Of a DNA stretch of 64,000 nt, positions 45,674 through 58,317 are shown piece by piece. The notes under the pieces were generated by a model. It was given only the letters and a program-made list of their open reading frames with translations. It had not been told where the DNA came from and searched no databases. The DNA is taken from assembly GCA_016081115.2 (NCBI GenBank), contig JABTTQ020002186.1, positions 186,001 to 250,000 of the forward strand, read 5' to 3'. This stretch comes from Rehmannia glutinosa (Eukaryota; Streptophyta; Magnoliopsida; Lamiales; Orobanchaceae). Each line of letters begins with the position of its first letter. Positions within the stretch are counted from its first letter, which is position 1. Position numbers and translations under genes: made by a program.

Positions 45674-45824
45674 ATCTGGAGGGGGGTTAATTTTACGATT
45701 GGAGGAGAAGGGTTAATGGTTGATGATACAGGAGCCAATTGCCAAATTCAAAGTGATCTTTTTGGTGCAGGGCGTTCATAATCCAGAGATCGCATTCCTT
45801 TGCAATATGGCCAATACGACCCTT
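45674..45824 (-). pseudogene. LINE zinc-knuckle fragment between two copia elements
   Basis: The minus strand reads GRIGHIAKECDL and then FGNWL, the second half of the zinc knuckle of a plant LINE ORF. The preceding half (YFYCG) is at 59865-59880, and the following linker starts at 10050. The first Cys of the knuckle is Tyr (YFYCG). This short piece proves that both flanking copia elements inserted into the same LINE. Confidence 0.85.
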
Positions 45825-47378
45825 TGTTAGGAAATTTATTGTTTAGATTTTGATGAATGCCATGTAAAACTTAGAATAGGAAGTTGGCACCCCAATTTTG
45901 TTGTAAAGCGCATTGTAATAAATAAATTTGGTCAAGTGAGTTAAGTCGCCTACGCCCAAACATGCAAGAAGACAACCGGAGACTAGAAGGAAGACTCGCC
46001 GCAAGACAACCGAGTATGGTAAAGAAGAGTAGACGGAACTCTATGAAGAAGCGGTGAGATGCTGAGTGGATTATCGGTCAAGTCAACTCAAGAAAAGCCA
46101 AGTCTCAAGTTGAAGTGATGAGAAGAGTCATCCAATGATTGGAAGTCGACTCTAAGTCACCTGGGGGAAAGCAAGGAAATGCAAATCAAGTCGAGATAAT
46201 CAGTAAAAAGATCCATTGCATGTAAATCAAGAGAATTACTTAAACAAGTAATATCTCCATACTACCTTTCTCGAAGTGCTCACCCCGAGGAAGCGTGCAA
46301 AAGGAATAAACCAATGGGAAGCACTATACCGTGTCGAACTCGAAAAGGTGAAGAACATTTCATACGAGGAAATGGCAATTCCAAGGATCGCAACAAGACA
46401 AGCCAACGACCACAAGTGACTTTCAAAAATAAGCCTATCTCTTCAACAGTGATTTTTGAAAGATCACTATAAAAGGCCGAGAAATAACTTTGAATAGGAG
46501 AGACTAGAACCATAAATGTTCAAGAAATTATTAGAATCAGAACCTGAAATATTCTCAATCCTCAAGCCTACACTACGAAGAACATCAATCCAACACTCAC
46601 CGTGAAGGAAAGATAACTTCAATCAGTTGAAGAGGAAAATACTTGAAAAATCAAGGGGTCTACATTCCACGAAGGATTGTAGGAAGGTTCAAGGTCGAAC
46701 CAAGTCTTGAGCTTTTGGAGGGCTTCGTGATCAAATCCAAAGAGCTTGAGCAAAGTGAGTCAGTAGTAGCAAGGCATTTGCCCTGTGAAGAAGCCGAGTC
46801 GCACGAGAAGCCGGTGAGTGATCAAGGCGTCTCGCATCGAGTCCCAAAGGATCAAGTCATTTGTGTGATCAAGACTTGTATCCGGACTGTTACCACTTTG
46901 TATACTTGATCAATACCTAGTGGATTCCTCCAGGAAGTTGGAGAAGAGAGGAGTAGAAGAATTACCCCATCTTCGAACTTCTATAAAAATCTTATTGTGT
47001 CATTTACATTTCAAAGACTTTAATTCTCGCATCATATTTGTTTATTTCTCACGACATATTTGCTATCCATTAGATAATCTCTAAGTACTAAATCAAGCTC
47101 TAAATCTCTACTTGACCAAACTTAAGGGTGTTAAGTCTTCCGCGAAAAACAAACCACAGTTGAGTTAATTTAGACTTAATGGTGAGTTATTCAAAGAACA
47201 ATTACTCGATTGAGTGAGTTTGTGAGACTAACTCTCTTGATTAACTAAATTGGTCATCCACCAAGGACACACGGTGTGTAGTATCAACTCGAATTTTTAA
47301 AAAGGACTAAATCAAAAATTTTGTAAGGTTTATTCAACCCCCTTCTAAACCTTACACTTACACCCATTGGGACCTACA
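45825..47378 (+). repeat. A-plus 5' LTR
   Basis: It begins TGTTAGGAAATTTATTG and ends GGGACCTACA, 1554 bp. TATAAAAG at 46468-46475. It pairs with 58318-59864; many differences are CAG/CTG against CG strings. Confidence 0.9.
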
Positions 47379-47380
47379 AG

Positions 47381-47394
47381 TGGTATCGGAGCGG
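47381..47394 (+). other. A-plus primer-binding site
   Basis: TGGTATCGGAGCGG. It differs from TGGTATCAGAGCGG of the truncated copy by CAG to CGG, which would weaken pairing with initiator tRNA-Met. Confidence 0.8.
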
Positions 47395-47505
47395 TTGGTT
47401 CATTGAGCCTTCCCACACGGTTCTTGAACTAGATCTCCAAACTTTTCAAAGTCCGCTTTAGTACTTAAACTTTCAAAACTCTCTTTATCATTAAAATTTA
47501 TTATC

Positions 47506-49620
47506 ATGGAAGCAAATTTGACACGCATCCCTATGTTCACAATTGAAGAATTTGATGATTGGAAAATTCGTATGCGAGGCTCATCTATCAAAGCATTACA
47601 TGATGAGATGTGGATAGTGATAGAAGATGGGCCTCGCAAATCTTAAAGGTGAACACGGTGTAAGAAGAGCTGCGGTGAAGGTGAGGAGGATGTTGCTCCC
47701 CTGGACCAGCCATGGTTGAAAAACCAAGAATCGAATGGACAAATGATGACGAGAAAAAGATACAACCTGGACAATGTAGCCAAGGACATCCTTTACAAAA
47801 CCTTGGACAAAGCCATGTTCAATAAAGTCAAATCATGCAAAACGGCTAAAGAAATCGGGACAAGCTAACATTGATTTGTGAAGGCTCGTGAGCAAATCAA
47901 AGAAAACAAATTATCGTGGTCGTACAGAAATTTGAGAACTTCAAAATGATCTCAGGAGAAAACCTGGATCAACTGGATGCCCAGTTCACGTAAATCACAA
48001 TGAGCTATCTCGCACTTGGAAAGGAATATACACGAAGGAAATGTGTATGAAGATCCTAAAAAGTCTTCGGTGAATGGGAAATGAAGGTCATGGCACTAAG
48101 ACATTCCATGGACCTATCAAAGACATCCAACCATGAACTATTCTCGGACCTCAAAGCCTACGAGTTTGCCGAGAAGAAAAGACCAGGAAGAGACAGTTGT
48201 ACCCAAAACAATTTGCTCTAATTGTTAAAGATGGGAAGAGAGTTGAGGTCAAAAAGCCATTGATCCGGAAGAAATAGCCCGATGGTTAAAAGATTCAACA
48301 AGTTCTTCAATAAGAACTACAAGAGAGGCAAGGGCGAATCTTCCAGGACGACACTCGGCTCTCCCTCCAAATCAAGGGAAGATAGGCCAACCAAGAGAAC
48401 AGATCATCAAAAAGTGAATATCAAAGGGTCGACAATCCAAGAATGGAAAGAGTGATCAAAAGGTGAATATCTTTTGCTGAACTGTAGACAACCAGTGTCA
48501 CTATGCCATTGATTGTCCATATCCTGTAGTCAACAAATACAGGAATGAAGAAGAAAGAAAGGTCTTGAGAGAAAGAAGACAAGAAAAGAAAAAGGCAATG
48601 TTGGTCTGCAGAGATCACGAGACAGCCAAGTCAAGAGACACACTTGGTGATTCAGAGAGCAAGTGAAGCTTCGACTACTCAAGTGACTCGAAGAAGAAGC
48701 CCCGATCTGTTTGATGGCCAAGGAACAAGATCAACCCGACCAAGAAGATGAGGTACACTCTAACTCATCAAACTCGGATTCTAGTGATAGTGGTTTGTGA
48801 CACACACACTTCATCACCCACTAACCTTTATGATTCATTAGGCAAAATGATGAAAGATTTTGAACACATTAAATCCTCACACACACTATTAAATGAGGAA
48901 AACATCCTACTCAAGAGCCAAAACTCAAAGTCGACTAAGGAGCCGAGTACTCTAAGTCAAATAGCCGATGAGAATGAAAGTTTAAAGGCCGAAAAACGCT
49001 AAGTTAATAGCAGAAATAGTTGCCATAGAAAAGAGGGAGAATGACCTCAAAAATGTTATTGCCTCATTCACTAAGGCATCTAAATCATTGGATGATCTTA
49101 TTATGAGTCAAAGAGAATGTGGAGACAAGACAAAGGCTTAGGATTTAATTCCTCTCGTGCTATGTCAAACCTCAAAAGTAATTTTGGAAAAAGGATCTTC
49201 AAGCAATGAAGAGTCTAAAAAATCCAAAACTCTAAATGTTGCACACACATTCACTCCAAAGCACAATTACAGCAAACCGGCCTTGGTTATAAAGGAAAAG
49301 GAAAACGGCCGATTGAGTGCGCTGAAAGGACAGTGAGAAGAGATTCACCGAGTTCCTCGCCAAACTCCAAACAGAAAATACTCAGAAAAAGAAGAAGCGA
49401 GCTACCAAAACCCCTTAAAATCTATGAAAGAAATACATATGATGGGAATGGTAGAAAATATCCAAGCCAAGCGATTGGAATAATGTGAACTATCAAAGAT
49501 AGACTTATGGAATATAAGCCCAAATGGCAAAGGCCTAGAACTCAAAGAAAGGCCATTCCAAAAGTATAAGAGCTTTCATCAAAGACACATATGCACCTAG
49601 GCACTACACTCAGAGACACC
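47506..49620 (+). pseudogene. gag: A-plus Gag
   Basis: ATG at 47506 opens MEANLTRIPMFTIEEFDDWK, then the frame breaks repeatedly. Recognisable pieces match the Gag of the copy at 33009: the LYKTLDKAMFNKVKSC segment near 47790, a shifted zinc-knuckle region near 48480, and the LYDSLGKMMKDFEH helix near 48820. Sites of frame loss often show CG where the other copies have CAG or CTG. Confidence 0.75.
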
Positions 49621-49839
49621 ACAATTACCCAAAGAAGGCAATTGCCAAAACACATATGCAGCATACTGAGACAAAAGAGACAAATTTGTATGAACCTAAA
49701 ATCCCCAAGCAATTTGCCAAGATTAATTATGATTATGGCATCGATAGATGGCAACCCCTTAGAGTCAAATCATTTGGCTATAAGTTGGTTGGATCATCTT
49801 ACAATTCTAACCCCTCGGGACCGCACAAATATGGGTACC

Positions 49840-51200
49840 TAAAACTTAATTTCCTTGATTGCGATTCAAGGAACAAGTGAGTGCCAAGGAACCTGGTATA
49901 TGGATAGTGGTTGTTCCGGACATATGACAGAAATAAGAAAAATCTGTCAAAATTCAAGGAAGTTAAAGGAGCAAAAGTCATATTTGGAGGAAATGAAGCT
50001 CAGGTGAAATAAGAGGCATTGGATCCGTCAAGAGGAATGGATTAGAAATTACGGATGTTGCATATGTTGAAGGACTCAACTTCAACTTGCTAAGCATCAC
50101 CAACTCGCGTGACAAGGGCTATAATGTTGGATTCAACATGGGTATATGCCAAATCAAGGATATTGAATCAAATGAAGTTGTGTTGCAAGGATGCGGACAA
50201 AAAGAACATGTATGTAGTAGATTGGTCAACCGCTACACACAAGACTGTCTATTAGCAAAGAGCACAAATGAATCAAGTTGGTGTGGCACAAAAAGCCGAG
50301 TCACCTGAATTTCAAAACGATTAACAAGCTTGCAAGAAGTAATCTTGTGGAAGGACTTCGGACTCAAGATACAAGAAGGAGAGTATATGTGATGCATGTC
50401 GAAAGGAAAACAAATCAAATCTTCATTCAAAGAAAAGACATGTCCATCTTCAACAAGAATATTGCATCTGCTACATATGGATTTATTTGGCCCAAAGTGG
50501 AACCAAACCAAAGATAAGTGGAAAGAAATACACCTTGGTGGTAGTAGATGACTACTCAAGATATACATGGACAATATTCATGTGTAAGAAGAAAGAAACT
50601 CTCTACAGAAACTACCACGGTGATGAAGAGGATTCAAAATGAGAAGAGCAAACCATTATCAAAATAAGATCGAGGAGAGGAACCGAGTTTGTCAATGGAA
50701 TAATAACTCAAGATTGTATTGAAAATGGTATTGGTCATGAACTATCTGCAGCAAGGACTCCACAATGAGAATGGAGTTGCGAGAAAGAAAAAAGGAAAGA
50801 ACTCTCAAAGAAGCAAAGAAGGACCATGTTAGTCAAGCAGGTTACCAAAAAGATTTTGGTCAAGCAATCAACACAAACTTGCTACACTCAAAACAGATGT
50901 ATGATAAAAGACGGTGACAAAGACACCCTATGAGATTTGGTGGAAGAAAACCAAATGTTGCGTATTTTAGAATATTTGGATGTAAATGCTTCATCCACAA
51001 CAATGGCAAAGACAATCTAAAGGCTTTCGATGCTAAAGCCGATGAAGGTATCTTCTGGGATACTCACCAAAGCAAAGCCTACAGAGTACTCAACAAAAGG
51101 ACTATGGTTGCGAAGAATCCATTCATGTGGTATTCGATGAGCCAAATGTAAATGGAGAAGACATTGAAGAGTCGAGTTGATAAGTGAATCATCCAACCAT
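49840..51200 (+). pseudogene. pol: A-plus protease and integrase
   Basis: The protease motif can be read in DNA as GATAGTGGTTGTTCCGGACAT near 49902-49922 (D-S-G-C-S-G-H), better preserved than in the copy at 35409. Pre-integrase (near 50050-50330), a zinc-finger region (near 50390), a DLFGP-like stretch near 50480 and FGCKCFIHNN near 50975 follow in shifting frames. Confidence 0.75.
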
Positions 51201-51339
51201 ACGAAGAGTCCCTATCTTTCAAGTCAAGTTGGAATTATAAACTCGAGAAGAAGATGAGATAGTGAATCTCAAAAACAATTTGGAAAATTTACGACTAAGT
51301 GACTACGAGAGAGCGATCAAAGCAACACATTTGCTAGAC

Positions 51340-53006
51340 GATTGAATCCACCAACTTACTTCAACCCGATGTAAGATGGTTGAGAGACCATCCACCGAGA
51401 ACTTGTCATTGGAGATATAAGAGAAGGTGTCAAAACAAGATCCGAACTCAACAAGAAGCTATGTTCACATGCTTTATCTCGCAAATAGAGCCCAAGGATG
51501 TGTTACAAGCATTGGACGACACACATTGGATTCAAGCTATGCAAGAAGAGTGAATCAATTTGAAAGAAATAAAGTATGGGAATTAGTTCAAAGACCCATC
51601 CATCAAAACGTTATTGGTACTAAATGGGTGTTCGAAACAAGATGAACGAGGAAGGTTACGTGGTAAGAAACAAAGCAAGACTAGTAGCCAAAGGATATTG
51701 CCAAGAAGAAGGAATAGATTTTGATGAAACATTTGCTCCTCGTAGCAAGATTGGAAGCTATAAGGATGTTTCTTGCCTATGCGACTCACAAGAATTTCAT
51801 TATATATCGATGGATGTAAAAAGTGCATTCCTAAATGGTTTATTGGAAGAAGAAGTGTATGTTGAACAACCTCCAGGGATTTGAGCGAGAAGACTCTTGG
51901 AGATAAGGTATACAAACTCAAGAAAGCCTTGTATGGATTGAAACAGGCACCCCGAGCATGGTATGATACCTTGTCACAATTCCTAATCGAAAATGGATTC
52001 ACAAAGGAAAAGTAGATAGAACACTTTTCGTAATTCAAGACAAAAAGAGTATCTTGCTTGTTCAAATATATGTGGATGACATCATTTTTGGATCCACAAA
52101 CAAAGAGTTGTGTGAAAAATTTTCAAACCTCATGCAAAGTAAATTTGAAATGAGCATGATGGGAGAGTCGACATTTTTCCTTGGACTCCAAGTGAAACAA
52201 TCGAAGGATGGAACCTTCATAAGTCAAACAAAATACACCGGAGACTTAATGAAGAAATTTGGTATGGAGGAGAAGTCTTCGTGAAAATACCAATGAATAC
52301 ATCGATCCAAAATGGACATGGATGCGGATGGCAAGCTGTAGATCAAACAAGATACTGAGCACTTATTGGATCATTGCTCTATCTTACAAAGAAGCGTGGC
52401 GGACATCACCTTTGATGTAGGTGTATGTGCAAGATTTCAATCTGCTCCAAAAGATAGCCATATGACAAAGACTAGCCTAAGAGAATATTGAGATATTTGA
52501 AAGGAAGCCAAGAATTTGGCTTATGGTATCCAAAGGAAGGTGGATTCAAGCTAATTGGCTATTCAGACTCGACTATCTTTGGATGCGAGTTGTGAAAAAA
52601 GCACCTCGAGGCACATGTCAAATGCTAGGAAACAGTGATTTCTGGTTTAGCAAGAAGCAAAATTCAATAACCACCTCTGGTGAAGCGAGAATACATAGTT
52701 GCGGGCGTTGTTGTGCCCAAGTCCTATGGATGAGACAAAGTGAGAGACTATGAAGTTGAGGAAAAAGAAATTCCAATCATGTGTGATAACACAAGTGCAA
52801 TTGCAATTACTCAAAATCTGTGTTGCACTTAAGAACAAAGCATATCGATGTCGATATCACTTCATAAGAGATCATGTTGAAAAAGAAGGACATCATCTTG
52901 GAATATATCTCAACCGATAAACAATTGGCCGACATCTTCACAAAACCATTATGTGAGTCAAGATTTGAAGAACTCAAGCATGACTTGGGGTTAATTGAGT
53001 TGAGTT
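51340..53006 (+). pseudogene. pol: A-plus reverse transcriptase and RNase H
   Basis: Pieces in alternating frames: VWELVQRPIHQNVIGTKWVF, MDVKSAFLNGLLEEEVYVEQ, QIYVDDIIFGSTNKELCEKF (52060-52125), FEMSMMGESTFFLGLQVKQ, and near the end QLADIFTKPL followed by a stop at 53006. The catalytic YVDD is intact. Single-base losses at CG-for-CAG sites (for example TTCGAAAC near 51632) cause several of the frame breaks. Confidence 0.85.
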
Positions 53007-53214
53007 AACATTCGAAGACTCAAAGAAAAGAAATGGAACACAAAAAGGGAAAAGAGTGAACTCACAAATCGGCCTAAAATCATGTTTGTATTGGAAAGAC
53101 TGACTATACCGAGTCATTTGTTAGTGAGTCACTAAGAGAGAACTGTGAGAAGAAGAGTTAAATCACCGAGGGCAAAAGTGAATCATTTATGAGCCAAGTG
53201 ACAAAAACGCAATC

Positions 53215-53560
53215 GTTTTGACTAAGCGGGAATGTTTTTAAGGATTACGTCAAAGATAATTATGACGTGTACGGGCAAAAGCCGCACACCAAGCTTATGA
53301 TTGGATATAAATCTTTGCCGCATTAAATACGAGACATTAAATGCTAAATCGGCGTGCAAAATCTAAGCCGTTGATTTCGATCACATTTCAAAAACCACCC
53401 GCACGCCCTTTCATAAACCACACTTAAACCATTTTCGTCCGTTTCTCTCACACACTACCAAACTGTTCATTTTCTCTCTCGAAGCAAAGGCAAAAATTTT
53501 CTCAAAACCCTATCTATCTTCAAATCAATCTCTAAGTTTTCTTTGGTAAAATCCTGAAGG
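53215..53560 (+). promoter_or_regulatory. Promoter-like block upstream of A-plus ORF3
   Basis: TTACGTCA at 53245-53252, TGACGTGT at 53263-53270, TATAAAT at 53306-53312, then a CT-rich leader-like stretch (GTTTCTCTCACACACT near 53440) before ATG 53561. Order and spacing match 38740-39089. Confidence 0.5.
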
Positions 53561-56500
53561 ATGGCACCAACCTATGATTTTGTCAAGTTAGGAAAACAAA
53601 TCCACACCGGGTCTCTCTTTGTGGATTTCGACGGCATGGTGAAACAGGGTCCGATGACACCCTAGTGAAGAAAATTGAGAAATTGGAAACGCCTGGGCTG
53701 AAATCGTTTCGACATTTGGAATATTCGATGACCTATATGGAGGAGGTCGCACGATTCTACGTGAATGCCGAGATTCACGATGAAGGGATAAAGTCATCAT
53801 TGCTCACGGAAAGAAGCTCACCATCTCTCGCCAAGGATTTGGTGAACATCGCTCACTACCAACGGAAGGAGCATCGAAACGGTTGATGTAAACCTGGTTG
53901 TCGCTTGGAAGGAAATAGCCAAGCCCGACTATACTTGATAAAATAGTTTACACGGCCAAATAAGAGGTCTTTGAAGGAGGATTATCACAAGTTGTTGGAC
54001 ATAGTTGCCAAATGTATTGACATCAAATTTGGCGGCTTTGACCAATCACAAAGCAAAGTTGATCGTGATGGCGGCGATCATTGAAAAAAGGAAAATAAAT
54101 GGGCTGAGTTTGTTTACAAAGCAGACTATGCCGAATGTAGGAACAAATCCTTCAAGGAAGATGGCACATTTGGAGGATCCCTAGGATATGGCCACAGTGA
54201 TTGGCGGTGATGGAGGCAAAAGGAGTCCCTCTTAGACATGGAAAGGCGTTCCATGTAAACAAGAAGATGTTCAGATCAAACCTCTCTCGGCGCACGAGAA
54301 GAGAGCCTACGCCAAGAGAGGCGACACGAGTGAGGGGGAATCGGTGACCCTCGAAGATACTGATTGTTTCCTCTCCACCAAAGAAGAAAGCCGCTGCCCC
54401 GCAGCTGCTAAGAAGACTACTCGCTCCCGCAAAGAAAGAAAGTCAAACTCGCTCCCGCCCCCGCAGCAGAGTCACGCTGCCCTGCAGCCGTGTCTCTCCC
54501 GCCCAAAGAAGAAGTGGTCGAGAAAGACTCTCAAATACCTTCTCCGATCGTCAAAAAGAGGAGAATCGATAAGCCAAGATGGCTCCTCGAAGAAGACACA
54601 AAGACGCCCCCGCCGCCCAAGACTCGAAGAAATCGTCTCTCGAACCGTAAATCCTCCGGTACAAACTAGAAGACGAAGAAGAATCATCAAGCGCTCCAAG
54701 CTTGAGAAACCGGCCGAGTCACCACTCACCGAACAAATACTTAAAATCGCCAAGCAAAGAGAGTCCCAGTGATGTAATTGATGAAACAGCCTACTAAGTC
54801 TGTCAAGGCGTCACAGAGGCAAATCAAGAAATAGTCGTAGTCCGCGAATCGAGACACAAGAAGAAGCTGGTAGAGCTAATAGTGATGTGATGATCTTATC
54901 CCCACTTTACCCGGATATTCAAAATCGTCTCATGAGAGTGGAGGAAATGGAAATTGAGTAAATCCAGGAACAGTTCCAACGGCCCGAGTTTATAGAAGAA
55001 GAAGAGGAATCGTTGAACTTCCTCGGGTGACCTCTGTGATCCAAAGATGGATGAAGACAATCGCACGATATATCTTGCAGATCTTCAAGGACAAGAGAGA
55101 AGGAAAGACAAAGAGGAAGCCGAGGCACGTGAGAAGGCCAAGATCATCGCCCTATCTCCGCACCACGTAACACACACATCCTCTCCTTGATGTCTTATCC
55201 GATGATGATGAGGATCCGGATTCTCACGGCCGCCACGAAGAGTTGCAAATGCAGCAAGCAATGCATGATTCGAATTCTTCATGAGAAGAGCATGATGGAG
55301 GGACCAGGAGAGTCCTCCGAACACAGTGAAATTGATCCAATGGTGGTTCAAAGAAATCGCCACGTTGTTGCCGCCACCACTTCCCGCATCACTCGAAAGA
55401 AGGAATTAAGGGAATTGGCGATGATCTTGGGTTAGTGGGGACCCTGGTTGAGCCAACCCCTAATAAAGGTGTCTTACTACCGCCCCAACTGAACACTCGG
55501 CAGAAACAGCCGGGAGCTTGGAGACGAGTGACCCCATTCCAAGTCACTCGGTGGTGCGCCCGGTGAGGGGGAAACTCCTCCACTGTAGCAAGGTCGAAGA
55601 ATCTTTGCAGATAACTCCACAACGAATCTAGGAGGCGAAGTGGAGAAAGTACAAACGCAAAATGAACAAAGAAGTTGCCATCAACGAAGCTCGAGATAGT
55701 TGAAACTGTCTCTCGGTGAGGTGCCAACCGCTCCGAAGGCTAATGACGCGCGATGCGATCGAGGCACGAGAAGGAATGTACGGGAGTTAACACTGGCGAT
55801 GAAAGTGCAATCCATGGGGTTGAGACTCCAATGGATGCCACCTCGAAGACCCTAAGACAGTGACACATGTCGAAAGGGAGGTCCAGCCTTCTTGCCGCAA
55901 TCGAGACTGCGCAGGGAGGTAATGAAGGCCCACGGGAGGTTGAGACTTCCGGGGTAAAGAAGTCAAGTAGAGAACATCCCTCCCGCTATCATTGACCCAT
56001 CCGAAAAAGGAGATAAGCGCTTCATGATTCCCGGAAAATCGATGTAACCTTTCTCGGGATCGGAAGCGACGGGACGAAGAAGTTGAGTCATCCCCCGTGA
56101 CAGATCCAAAAGACTCGGTGCGGATGTTCCTAGCACGAGCAAGTCTCGATCTCAAGACTACTCGTCAAACTTTCAATTTTGATGATAAGCCACCAATGGA
56201 AATCTCATCATCGTCCGATGACGCTCGATAAGGCCGAGGACCAGTCCACTCAATTGGAGAAACCATTTGAGACCAACGGCTGTTGAGACAGTGAGGCTCA
56301 AGCAAGTCGGGTCCACTTCACAACAAGACCCACCAAACAGAGTCCACCGCGCAGCTCCCAAGCCGCAGCAGGTTCGACTCAAAAGGAACTTCACGTGCAC
56401 CTCTCTCATCATTGAACAAATACCGGTTGGCCGTGATGATTCCGTTATAGAATCTTTTCCTTTCTCTCTGGAGGTACCCGACCTCCCCGAAGAGTCGAGA

Positions 56501-58084
56501 ACGAGCTCGCACGCTTCCACTGCACCAGCTCTTGTCATCTCGTCAGTACCATCGTTCGGTGACTATGACTTTGACGCTGCGTGGCCATCACCGCATCAAG
56601 AAAAAATTGAAGTTTGAGAAGTGTTCAAGGCATTATTTGCCGAGATTGAACGGATGGAGAGGCATCGGCCTCTATGGACATGCGATTTGGACAACAGAGA
56701 GATGCCAATCTTATGGCGACTTGAGAGGCATATGATCGGAGATCGGGAATGGTGGCAACAAAGAACAAACAATGCGTGTGGAACAAGTTAGATACTTCAG
56801 GACATTGTTCAACAAGCTCTTTGGTATGGAGAGTGAGAATGCCGATGCAAAAACGAAATTGAGAGAACACATTGAGCACATGCATGAAGCTCACACCGCC
56901 GAGATAAAGCTGCTGCGTGAGCAAAATAAAAGTGATCTACGTTTGGAAAAAAACATGAATAGAAAATTCAGCCTTCTCATGGCTGAGATGAAGCTAATTT
57001 CAAAGCAGAGTCCAATGCTACTCGATCCGAATTTTCGTGCCGCATACACCGCATGATGAGACTCGAGGCGTAACTCGCCTATCGCCAGGCTCGACTTCCT
57101 ACTTGACAAGTATGTTTCAGTGTCCCTCTCTCTTTTGATGATGCCAAAAAGGGGAAAGAGGAATACCTTAAAAGCACGAAGAGATCCTGAAGGTGAAAAA
57201 GAGGATGCTGTTTGGTCGGGGAAAGACAAAGTGAGGAAGTATTGAAACAAAAGAAAGGAAAGTCCGTTAAGGGGAAGGATCGAAAGATGTGACCTTGATG
57301 ATCGCACAAACCCCCAACAAGGTCTTGTCGGTCACATTACATTATCAAAGAAACTCCCCGTGACTCGCCACTCCAACACTATGCTATATCTGGTGAAAAG
57401 AGAAAGACAATTGAAGCAGGGATGGAGGAAGTGGAAGGAAGAATGGATGCCCGAGTTATGAACATCTTGAAACAACATGGAGGCATTCCAAAGAGAGAGA
57501 CACTTATGCCATCTCGCATCTCGAAGGATACTTTGCAAATATGTCTATGGCTCAAGCTTAGGACTTATCTACCGGGAAAAGGGTCTTACGTTATGTGAAG
57601 AAGGCGACGAGCGAAGAGACTACCCAGCGATCCTCTGCTTGGTCACTCCGCCGGTCACTCACCGAAAGAAGAAGACCCCAAGACAATACACGCCCGCAGA
57701 GTAGAGGAAGAAGCGTGTGGTGGAGGAAGAGGTTTGGACCCAGGCCTCCGCCCAAAAACATTGAATACGTAGATCCAGGCAAGAAAGGAGGGATCTCTTT
57801 GGGTTGGTCTTGACCAAATAGCAAATTTGCAAGTGGCTAAAAGTAATGCTGAGTATGCGAAAAGAATAGAAGAAGAAAACAAGAGACAAACTCAGCTATG
57901 GGAGGAAAGACAAGAAAGATTAAGAAGAGATGAAGCTGCCAGGAAGGCATATGAAAAGAAGAAGAAAGCAGCTGACGATGAGAAAAAGAGAAGAAGAAGA
58001 GAAGATCTTGAACAAGATGAAAGAAGGAGAGACGAAGGAGATGAAGTGTTCTTTGTCCACCCCTTCATGTATTTTATGATGTAA
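53561..58084 (+). pseudogene. A-plus ORF3, full extent
   Basis: About 4.5 kb from ATG 53561 (MAPTYDFVKLGKQIHTG) to the stop at 58082-58084. The N-terminal region matches 39090 (SMTYMEEVARFYVN). A Lys/Pro/Arg-rich low-complexity segment lies near 54380-54720, the SPLYPDIQNRL motif near 54900, a long poorly conserved middle near 55000-57800, and a well-preserved C-terminal coiled coil (57841-58084) rich in Glu, Lys and Arg, ending HPFMYFMM. If intact it would be roughly 1,500 residues, larger than most extra ORFs of copia elements that I know of. Function unknown. Frames are broken throughout, except the last 85 codons. Confidence 0.7.
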
Positions 58085-58303
58085 ATACATACTATGTAAG
58101 TCTTCCAAATAAAGCTATAAATTCTTTTTATTTTTGTGTAGACAAATGTTTGCTCGATACACCTTGTAAATTGATTGTGTAAAAGAACAAGAATGTTATG
58201 ATCAATAAAAGGATTGATTCTACGCATACATTCTATGTGAATACACTATCCGTATGTATCTTTGCTATTTGCATTTTTGAATGGTTTAAGTTTTGGCATC
58301 ATC

Positions 58304-58317
58304 AAAAAGGGGGAAAT
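58304..58317 (+). other. A-plus polypurine tract
   Basis: AAAAAGGGGGAAAT directly before the 3' LTR. Confidence 0.85.

Noticed and set aside
57827..58084. Independent small coiled-coil gene
   Set aside because: It is the C-terminal end of ORF3 just before the polypurine tract, with a counterpart at the same place in A-minus (near 24400-24620).
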